Positions 5,906-11,209 of a stretch of DNA of 11,209 nucleotides are shown one piece after another (position 1 is the stretch's first letter; every line of letters begins with the position of its first letter). A program made the position numbers and the translations under genes. The DNA is taken from NCBI GenBank assembly GCA_947499175.1, contig CANMNU010000038.1:1-11209 (forward strand), read 5' to 3'. Source of the DNA: Alphaproteobacteria bacterium (GTDB taxonomy: Bacteria; Pseudomonadota; Alphaproteobacteria; Paracaedibacterales; CAITNM01). The notes under the pieces are model-generated. The model did no database searches and had not been told where the DNA came from. It saw nothing but the letters and a program-made list of their open reading frames with translations.

Positions 5906-7318
5906 GTGTGTACTATACCATTGTCGAAACGTTTTGAAGAAGTACTTTTAAAAAAGGGGGTCATTACCCCTGATCAATTACATATTGCCTTAATGCAACA
6001 ACAAAAAAACCACAAATTTTTAAGTGAAGTTTTGGTTGATTTGCGGTTTGTAGCACCTAAAGTAATGGGCGAATTTCTCAGTGAGATTACTGGTTACTCT
6101 TATGTTGATTTAGAAAATTTTTCAATTGATAGCTCTTTGGTTTTAAAATTTGGCAAAGAGTTTTGCCAAACAAATGGAACTGTTCCATTTTGCCATGATG
6201 ATATTTTTCATGTCGCAATGCTAGATCCAGAAAATGTAATTGTTCAAGATGTCATTAAAAAATCAGCAGAAAATCTTTTTAAGGAAAAGATTATTTGTAG
6301 GTTTTATCACACCCACAAACAAGCTTTGGTAAATGCATTACAACAATTAGTATTACCCGTGGCTGATAGTTTTGATGCATCATTTCAAAGTTTATTTACC
6401 AACTTGCTAAATGATGCTTTTTTAAAGCATGCTTCTGACATTCATTTTGTGCCATTAGACCAAATGATCATGGTTAAGTTTCGTATTCATGGAGAATTAG
6501 TGGTTTATCAACATTTAGAATGGGAGATTTATGAAAAAACTTGTGTGCGCTTAAAGCTTTTATCAAAACTAGATATTGCAGAACGTCGTCGCCCACAATC
6601 TGGTGGGTGCACATTAAATATTCAGGGTAGCCCTATTGATTGTCGCACATCCTTTCACCCATGTTCATGGGGAGAAAGTTTGGTAGTACGTTTATTGCCT
6701 ACCAATCGTCAAGTGTTATCTCTTTATGAGCTTGGCTTTTCAGATACTCAAATTAAAACTATGAGAAAGCTCGTTAATAAGGACTATGGGTTGTTTTTAG
6801 TTTGTGGTCCAACTGGTTCTGGAAAAACCACTACTCTGCATGCGCTATTAAAAGAACTTGATTGTGTTCAAAAAAATGTAATGACACTTGAGCAGCCAAT
6901 TGAATATCGGGTAAATGGAGTACGTCAAACCGAAATTCATGAAACTGGTGTAATTAGCTTTGCTGAAGGGGTTAGATCTATGTTGCGCCATGATCCGGAT
7001 GTTATCCTCATTGGTGAGATTCGTGATGAGGATACGGCCAAAATGGCGCTACGTGCAGCAATGACTGGGCATCTTGTTCTTGCTACAATCCATGCTTCGT
7101 GTCCATTTGTAGCGCCTGCACGTTTAATTGATTTAGGCATTGCTCCAAATTTATTAGCTGGACAAATTTTAGCGGTATTGAGTCAAGAATTGATAAGAAC
7201 AGAAGATGGGCGTACCGCAAAAGGTAATCTTGTTGAATTCAATGAATCAATGCACCTTTTGGTTGGCGATGGTGCTAATAGTGCAAAGTTAAAAATAGCT
7301 TTTAAGCTACTGCTTTGA
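5906..7318 (+). CDS. GspE/PilB-type secretion or pilus assembly ATPase, shortened C-terminus
   Basis: This is a cytoplasmic hexameric ATPase of the type II secretion / type IV pilus family, which powers pilus or pseudopilus extension. Of its 470 residues, about 8-120 match the T2SSE/MshEN N-terminal domain (GVITPDQLHIAL, Leu-rich helices). The ATPase then shows KHASDIHF (174-181), Walker A GPTGSGKTT (301-309), an Asp-box equivalent LEQPIEY with Gln in place of the usual Asp, Walker B DVILIGEIRDED (365-376) and His box TGHLVLATIHA (387-397). The four-cysteine zinc motif usual after the His box is missing, and the end is short. The start is uncertain: GTG at 5906 or TTG at 5921, with no nearby ATG and no good Shine-Dalgarno. 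The last 17 bp overlap the 3' end of murF. It may serve DNA uptake with ComEC. GspE and PilB cannot be told apart here, so no symbol is given. Confidence 0.88.
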   Translation: MCTIPLSKRFEEVLLKKGVITPDQLHIALMQQQKNHKFLSEVLVDLRFVAPKVMGEFLSEITGYSYVDLENFSIDSSLVLKFGKEFCQTNGTVPFCHDDIFHVAMLDPENVIVQDVIKKSAENLFKEKIICRFYHTHKQALVNALQQLVLPVADSFDASFQSLFTNLLNDAFLKHASDIHFVPLDQMIMVKFRIHGELVVYQHLEWEIYEKTCVRLKLLSKLDIAERRRPQSGGCTLNIQGSPIDCRTSFHPCSWGESLVVRLLPTNRQVLSLYELGFSDTQIKTMRKLVNKDYGLFLVCGPTGSGKTTTLHALLKELDCVQKNVMTLEQPIEYRVNGVRQTEIHETGVISFAEGVRSMLRHDPDVILIGEIRDEDTAKMALRAAMTGHLVLATIHASCPFVAPARLIDLGIAPNLLAGQILAVLSQELIRTEDGRTAKGNLVEFNESMHLLVGDGANSAKLKIAFKLLL

Positions 7319-8705
7319 GTTGATTTTTAAGTAGAGTTACTAATTCAGGAAGCTTTTGTGAAAGAGATCCCTTTAAAAATATGCTTTCATGACCACTTAG
7401 CTCGTTCACAAAGTTTTCTTTTAGTCCATCGATCGTTTCAAACCAATTTCCACGTTTTTGTGTATCAATTGCTTGGTGTAAACATTTTGCGGCTAAACCA
7501 ACTACATGCACACAATCAATTTGCAACGTGTTAATATATTCTGCAATTTCAATATGATAATTATTGCTATACTCTCCAAGCTCACCCATTTGCCCAATAA
7601 TTGCAATACGTTTGCCATTATACTGCATATTACAGAACGACTTTAGGCCAGCTATCATTGACGTTGGGTTAGCATTGTAAGCATCATCAAATACAAAGAT
7701 TGGCAGTCCATTACTCAGCTGCAAATTATGCATTTGGCCACGGCCAATTACAGGCTGTACCTTGGCAAGCTGTTGCATAGTTTCGCCCAAATCAATACCA
7801 AGTACTTCTGCGGTAAGTAATGCATACAAACTATTAAAAGCATAATGATCACCAGCAAATTGTAATGGGTAAGCAATAATTTTTCCAAAAATTTCAGCAG
7901 TTACTAACCCTTTTTTACCTTGTTGCACTGGTTGATAGTGCAATAACCGTGCATCTAATCCAGCTTTACGACCAACTGTAAAAATATTATGTACGCCGCA
8001 GTTCTTAGCATTTCTTTGCATACGCTCAAACAAAGGGTGATCGCCATGTACCATAGCAATGCCATTTTCGTGTAATCCTGTAAAAATTTGACATTTCTCA
8101 TCGACAATTGCTTCTAATGATCCCATGTTGCCAATGTGGGAAGGTGATACAGTAGTAATAATTGCAATTTCAGGTTGAACAATTTTTGCTAGAGGGGCAA
8201 TTTCACCAATATGGTTCATACCAACTTCAAAAACACCATATTTACTGTTATCACGCAATAAAGATAGGCTCAATGGCACCCCAATGTGATTGTTGTAACT
8301 TGCCTTCGAATAAACTGTAGGCCCAAAACAGTGCAGCATTGAGCGCAGCATTTCTTTTGTGGTGGTTTTTCCAACACTACCAGTTACAGCTATTGCTTTA
8401 AGTTTGCTGGCAATGCTTCTCCTATAAATTCCCAAGGAAGTAAGTGCCCTTAGTGTGTCACTAACTCGTATCAATCTAGAGTTATCAATAATATTGCTTG
8501 GTGTATGATCTACAATTGCACAAGCTGCACCTTGATCAAGGGCTTGCTTAACGTAATAGTGACCATCTTTTACACCTTTAATTGCAATGAATATATCACC
8601 ACGTTGTAGCTGCCTTGTGTCAATACATAAATTATGAGAAGTAACCGAAAATGGTACATCAAGTTCTAGGGCAATTTTTAAGGAATCATCTGTCCAGCGA
8701 GTCAT
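7302..8705 (-). CDS. murF: UDP-MurNAc-tripeptide:D-Ala-D-Ala ligase
   Basis: MurF uses ATP to join D-alanyl-D-alanine to UDP-MurNAc-tripeptide, the last cytoplasmic amino-acid step of peptidoglycan precursor synthesis. The 467-residue length is typical. The N-terminal substrate domain (1-100) includes DTRQLQRGDIFIAIKG. The central ATPase domain has TGSVGKTTTKEM (108-119), YNNHIGVPLSL (137-147), the EVGMNHIGE stretch and DAYNANPTSM (341-350). The C-terminal domain has GQMGELGEYSNNYH (371-384) and LKGSLSQKLPELV. All family signatures are intact. The ATG at 8705 overlaps the atpF stop as ATGA and has no Shine-Dalgarno of its own, so translation probably depends on atpF ribosomes. murF normally sits in the division/cell-wall cluster between murE and mraY; neither is here. 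Confidence 0.95.
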   Translation of the reverse strand: MTRWTDDSLKIALELDVPFSVTSHNLCIDTRQLQRGDIFIAIKGVKDGHYYVKQALDQGAACAIVDHTPSNIIDNSRLIRVSDTLRALTSLGIYRRSIASKLKAIAVTGSVGKTTTKEMLRSMLHCFGPTVYSKASYNNHIGVPLSLSLLRDNSKYGVFEVGMNHIGEIAPLAKIVQPEIAIITTVSPSHIGNMGSLEAIVDEKCQIFTGLHENGIAMVHGDHPLFERMQRNAKNCGVHNIFTVGRKAGLDARLLHYQPVQQGKKGLVTAEIFGKIIAYPLQFAGDHYAFNSLYALLTAEVLGIDLGETMQQLAKVQPVIGRGQMHNLQLSNGLPIFVFDDAYNANPTSMIAGLKSFCNMQYNGKRIAIIGQMGELGEYSNNYHIEIAEYINTLQIDCVHVVGLAAKCLHQAIDTQKRGNWFETIDGLKENFVNELSGHESIFLKGSLSQKLPELVTLLKNQLKAVA

Positions 8706-9181
8706 GGTGTAGGTGCATTACTGTCTTTAATCAGTTGTGTTACTGATAGCATATATTTGTCCTCAACGGAGGAATTTTTTTCAATTTTCTTCATAATTAT
8801 TTTAAAAATTTCATTAACACACCAAGATTGTAATGATTTGAGTTGTTGGGCTTTGATTCTTTTTGTAGCCTGCTGAAAACTTTTTTGACGATTGATATAT
8901 TGATATTCCATATCTTCATTAATTTTTTGTTTTAAAAGTTCTAATTTTACTAAAGATTCTTCTTTGATAACATCTATTTCTTTTTGTAAATGTTGCAAGC
9001 GTTGTTGATTAATTATTTCTAATTTTTCATTTTCTGTAATATTTGCTTGTCGCTTGGTAAATTGTTTTTTAATCGCCGCTATATGCTTGTCAAGCATGCT
9101 GGCTAAGCTTGGCCAAAGATTTTTGTAAAAAATGTAGGAAAAAACTAAAAAGCTAATAAGGATAAAAAAATTAGTGTCCAT
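8702..9181 (-). CDS. atpF: ATP synthase F0 subunit b
   Basis: Subunit b is the peripheral stalk that joins membrane F0 to the F1 head. From the ATG at 9181 the protein has 159 residues: one N-terminal membrane helix (about residues 3-22, TNFFILISFLVFSYIFYKNL), then a long charged, helical region rich in Lys, Glu and Gln that suits a stalk coiled coil. I chose this ATG because AGGTGA lies 5 bases upstream (9192-9187); a GTG at 9190 would add three residues but has no such site. The gene overlaps the end of atpF' by 11 bp and murF by 4 bp. Assignment as b rather than b' rests on order (second of the pair) and low similarity. Sequence conservation in this family is weak, so order and topology carry most of the evidence. 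Confidence 0.85.
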   Translation of the reverse strand: MDTNFFILISFLVFSYIFYKNLWPSLASMLDKHIAAIKKQFTKRQANITENEKLEIINQQRLQHLQKEIDVIKEESLVKLELLKQKINEDMEYQYINRQKSFQQATKRIKAQQLKSLQSWCVNEIFKIIMKKIEKNSSVEDKYMLSVTQLIKDSNAPTP

Positions 9182-9629
9182 TTTTTTCACCTATATTTTG
9201 TATTCCTAATTTTTCTAGGGTTAATTCTACAGCCTCATCAATAATATTTTGATAATTTGTCATAAAATTTTCTGATTGTGCGCTATGATTATCTCGTATA
9301 CGGCTTAATTCTTGCTGAATATCAACTTCAAGGGCGTGTAAACGCTTTTCATGAAAATCACGCACACTAGCTAAAGATATATCAATTTGATCTTGGGTAT
9401 TTTTTAAAAACTCTTCTTTTTGTACTTGATATGATATTTGCAATTTCAAATTAATTTCTTTCAAATTTTTAATTTTCTCATCAGCATGTTCAATTGCATC
9501 GAAACGTTTTTGAAAAATGAGTGATAACTTTGGTAAAAATATCCCAATAAATACCCCTAACATTAAACTAAAAATAATACTTAGCCAAAATATCTGGGGT
9601 AAATAAGTGCTTATATCAAGCTGTGGCAT
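9171..9629 (-). CDS. atpF': ATP synthase F0 subunit b'
   Basis: The b' subunit is the second peripheral-stalk subunit found in alphaproteobacteria and photosynthetic bacteria, where a b/b' heterodimer replaces the b2 homodimer. The protein has 152 residues and begins MPQLDISTYLPQIFWLSIIF, very close to the conserved b' N-terminus (PQLD-STY-SQIFWL). One membrane helix (about 12-33) is followed by a long charged helix. The ATG at 9629 is 3 bases after the atpE stop. The last 11 bp overlap the atpF start, and the atpF ribosome site lies inside this gene, so the two products are probably made in equal amounts. The symbol varies between databases (atpF', atpX, atpG). Confidence 0.9.
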   Translation of the reverse strand: MPQLDISTYLPQIFWLSIIFSLMLGVFIGIFLPKLSLIFQKRFDAIEHADEKIKNLKEINLKLQISYQVQKEEFLKNTQDQIDISLASVRDFHEKRLHALEVDIQQELSRIRDNHSAQSENFMTNYQNIIDEAVELTLEKLGIQNIGEKNGH

Positions 9630-9632
9630 AGC

Positions 9633-9860
9633 TTAGAAAGCAAACATCATTGTCATAGCTGTTCCAAGTGCAAAAAGCATTACAGCTTCAGTAAGTGCCG
9701 CACCAATCAAGCCTGCTCTAAAAATTTCATCCTTAGCTTCAGGGTTGCGCGCAATACCTGACACAATACCATTAAAAATATTTCCTAAACCAATGCCGGC
9801 ACCGAGCCCAGCTGTCATTGCCAAACCAGCACCAATCATTTTTGCTGCAGCTATTTCCAT
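9633..9860 (-). CDS. atpE: ATP synthase F0 subunit c (rotor ring)
   Basis: Subunit c forms the rotating membrane ring that carries protons. The protein has 75 residues and two membrane helices. The first has the glycine-rich packing motif GLGAGIGLG (18-26), the polar loop has ARNPEA (37-42), and the second carries the ion-binding carboxylate Glu58 in LTEAVMLF, the counterpart of E. coli Asp61. There is no Glu-Ser sodium signature, so proton coupling is expected. The ATG at 9860 has a strong ribosome site, AGGAGA (9871-9866) with 5-base spacing. This is the best site in the operon, as fits the many c copies per enzyme. Confidence 0.97.
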   Translation of the reverse strand: MEIAAAKMIGAGLAMTAGLGAGIGLGNIFNGIVSGIARNPEAKDEIFRAGLIGAALTEAVMLFALGTAMTMMFAF

Positions 9861-9865
9861 TGTTT

Positions 9866-9871
9866 TCTCCT
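9866..9871 (-). promoter_or_regulatory. Strong ribosome binding site of atpE (AGGAGA)
   Basis: AGGAGA followed by five bases and the atpE ATG is the nearest to consensus of any ribosome site in the window. Most neighbouring genes have weak or no site and overlap their predecessor. This would raise c-subunit synthesis above that of the other F0 subunits, matching the ring stoichiometry. Confidence 0.75.
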
Positions 9872-9875
9872 GTTT

Positions 9876-10613
9876 TTAGTGTAAATTGATTGCATCATTA
9901 ATATATAGACAAGTTAATAAAGTAAAGACATAGGTTTGTAAAACAGCTACTAAAAATTCTAACCCAGTTACACCTATGTTTAAAATTAATGGTAGAATGC
10001 CTAAAACAGCAAGCGAAGACTTCCCTAACATTAACGAAAAGCTTGCAAAAAGCTTTAAAATCAAATGACCAGCCATCATATTTGCAAACAAACGAATGCT
10101 CAAACTAAAAGGGCGGGCCAAGTATGAAATTAATTCAATTATAATCATTAAGGGAGCTAAAAATAACGGAATACCTTTAGGTAAAAGTAAACTAAACATG
10201 CCAATTCCATGTTTTTTAAAACCAGCCACATTAGCGGCGATAAATGCAACAATAGCTAATGTGAACGTAACCACAATATGGCTAGTGTAGGTAAAACTAT
10301 AGGGAATCAATCCTAACAAATTACCAATTAACACAAACCAAAAAAGTGTGAAAATGAAAGGAAAAAATGGAACACCTTCTCGGCCAATGTAGGTTTTAAC
10401 CATATCAGATAAAAAACAAAAAATAATTTCAGATGATGCTTGTAGGCGGTTTGGAACTAATGCTTCACGTTTTAAAGATGCATGAAAAAATAAACAAACA
10501 ATTATTAATCCAATCGTCATCCACAAGGCAGAGTTGGTATATGAAATATCCCACTCACCTAATGATATGGGTATAAGGCGATTGATTTGAAACTGATTTA
10601 AAGGATCAATCAT
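9876..10613 (-). CDS. atpB: ATP synthase F0 subunit a (proton channel)
   Basis: Subunit a is the stator membrane protein that holds the two proton half-channels beside the c-ring. The protein has 245 residues and about five or six hydrophobic helices. The essential stator arginine is Arg174 in the SLSIRLFANMMAGH stretch (170-183), the counterpart of E. coli Arg210. The last helix has GLEFLVAVLQTYVFTLL (217-233), including Glu219 and Gln226 at usual conserved places. FWFVLIGNLLGLIPYSFTYTSH (91-112) is the family motif in helix 3. The ATG at 10613 overlaps the atpI stop as ATGA, implying coupling. The gene ends 15 bp before atpE. Confidence 0.96.
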   Translation of the reverse strand: MIDPLNQFQINRLIPISLGEWDISYTNSALWMTIGLIIVCLFFHASLKREALVPNRLQASSEIIFCFLSDMVKTYIGREGVPFFPFIFTLFWFVLIGNLLGLIPYSFTYTSHIVVTFTLAIVAFIAANVAGFKKHGIGMFSLLLPKGIPLFLAPLMIIIELISYLARPFSLSIRLFANMMAGHLILKLFASFSLMLGKSSLAVLGILPLILNIGVTGLEFLVAVLQTYVFTLLTCLYINDAINLH

Positions 10614-10813
10614 TTGTTTTCTTTTTTAACTTTTACCTTCATAAGTGATAACCAACCTAGGTATCCCCCTGGAATTATGGACAAAATCATCATACAGGGG
10701 AAAGTTCCTAAAAATCTATCAATAGAATAACCGATTAGGATTGTGAAAGCTATACGCACAACAAATTGTAAGCACAAACTAAATGATATAGCTAAAAAAG
10801 TACTAAAAGTCAT
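10610..10813 (-). CDS. atpI: ATP synthase accessory protein AtpI
   Basis: AtpI is a small membrane protein encoded first in many atp operons; it helps c-ring assembly and has been linked to Mg2+ supply. From the ATG at 10813 the protein has 67 residues and two membrane helices. The core LQFVVRIAFTILIGYSIDRFLGTFPC (about 15-40) fits the AtpI pattern of a glycine-bearing helix followed by (L/I)D-x-x-x-GT-x-P. A short Lys-rich tail (KVKVKKENK) follows helix 2. I chose ATG 10813 because AAGGA lies 8 bases upstream (10826-10822). In-frame alternatives are ATG 10834 and TTG 10876, both without a clear site. The product is shorter than most AtpI proteins, but the position ahead of atpB supports the call. 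Confidence 0.82.
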   Translation of the reverse strand: MTFSTFLAISFSLCLQFVVRIAFTILIGYSIDRFLGTFPCMMILSIIPGGYLGWLSLMKVKVKKENK

Positions 10814-10902
10814 AATGGTTATCCTTTTATACATACTGTTACTACCATGTTTTTCGAATAAAATGCAACAGTTCAATAAATTAATCGTGTAATTAGCCTG
10901 TA

Positions 10903-10918
10903 AACACTTAAATGTGTT
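10903..10918. repeat. Short inverted repeat AACAC-N6-GTGTT between atpI and infA
   Basis: AACAC (10903-10907) and GTGTT (10914-10918) are perfect 5-bp arms around TTAAAT. The repeat lies between the divergent atpI and infA genes, upstream of the infA -10 element, where an operator could act on both. Five-base arms are easily found by chance, so this is a weak candidate. Confidence 0.2.
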
Positions 10919-10944
10919 GATTTTTATGCTACTTATAAGCTAAC

Positions 10945-10950
10945 TATAAT
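10945..10950 (+). promoter_or_regulatory. infA promoter -10 element (TATAAT)
   Basis: A perfect TATAAT lies 22 bases before the infA ATG. The -35 position at 17 bp spacing (10922-10927) is TTTTAT, a weak match; a better TTGATT at 10917-10922 is 22 bp away, too far for sigma-70. Transcription from about 10957 would give a leader of about 16 nt with no Shine-Dalgarno, so infA may be translated from a very short leader. Confidence 0.5.
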
Positions 10951-10972
10951 TATTATTTTTAAATATTATTGT

Positions 10973-11191
10973 ATGGCAAAAGAAGATTTGATTGAATTTA
11001 CCGGAGTTGTGACTGAACTCCTTCCTAACGCTACGTTTCGAGTTAAGCTGGATAATGACCACATTATTTTGGCACACACCTCTGGTAAAATGCGTAAAAA
11101 TCGCATTAGAGTCTTAATGGGTGATAAGGTGACTGTAGAAATGACTCCATATGACCTTAGCAAGGGTCGGATTACCTTTAGACAAAAATAA
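10973..11191 (+). CDS. infA: Translation initiation factor IF-1
   Basis: IF-1 binds the A site of the 30S subunit and works with IF-2 and IF-3 at initiation. The 72-residue length is exactly that of the family. The sequence follows E. coli IF-1 almost throughout: MAKEDLIEFTGVV at the start, PNATFRVKLDN, HTSGKMRKNRIR (35-46) and GDKVTVEMTPYDLSKGRI (50-67) near the end, the whole being one OB fold with its RNA-binding basic face intact. The ATG at 10973 is fixed by the conserved N-terminus although no Shine-Dalgarno precedes it. The gene is divergent from atpI across a 159-bp gap, and the window ends 18 bp after its stop. Confidence 0.98.
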   Translation: MAKEDLIEFTGVVTELLPNATFRVKLDNDHIILAHTSGKMRKNRIRVLMGDKVTVEMTPYDLSKGRITFRQK

Positions 11192-11209
11192 ATGTAACTA
11201 GCCATTACG

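Noticed and set aside
1..11209. Insertion sequences, CRISPR arrays or prophage genes
   Set aside because: No transposase, no spaced direct repeats and no phage structural genes were found; the single tyrosine recombinase fits XerC.

Overview
The window is AT-rich, compact, bacterial and chromosomal. It most resembles an alphaproteobacterium, probably a host-associated one of the Rickettsiales or Holosporales kind. Three things point there. An F0 ATP synthase cluster (atpI-atpB-atpE-atpF'-atpF) carries two different b-type subunits and has no F1 genes attached. ComEC has an alphaproteobacterial-type C-terminus with no metallo-beta-lactamase domain. Two perfect TTAA-N7-TTAA (CtrA-type) boxes lie in the largest intergenic gap. 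The lineage is inferred from gene content only; no rRNA gene is present.

Layout. Positions 1-2281 are a biotin locus: bioF and the start of an alpha/beta-hydrolase gene (a BioH-type candidate) are on the minus strand, and bioB runs the opposite way from a 36-bp gap. Positions 2399-4695 hold xseB (exonuclease VII small subunit) followed 8 bp later by comEC (DNA-uptake channel). Positions 4696-4932 are a 237-bp non-coding gap between two convergent genes, with the CtrA-type boxes, a TTGACA hexamer and a GC-rich foldable block. Positions 4933-5865 are xerC (minus). Positions 5906-7318 are a GspE/PilB-type secretion or pilus ATPase (plus) whose 3' end overlaps murF tail to tail. Positions 7302-10813 are one minus-strand run read as atpI-atpB-atpE-atpF'-atpF-murF, with 4-bp ATGA overlaps at atpI/atpB and atpF/murF. 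infA (translation initiation factor IF-1) runs in the opposite direction from position 10973.

How the genes work together. bioF and bioB catalyse the first and last steps of the biotin ring pathway, and the partial hydrolase could release pimeloyl-ACP for BioF. comEC and the GspE/PilB-type ATPase could both belong to a DNA-uptake apparatus, though no pilin gene is seen. The F0 genes build the proton channel of ATP synthase. murF, a peptidoglycan-precursor ligase, is joined to them by translational overlap, which is not its usual place. All the genes are of recognisable families, and no new multi-gene system stands out. The most interesting unexplained DNA is the 4696-4932 gap, followed by the atpF-murF junction and a possible frameshift at the 3' end of bioB.
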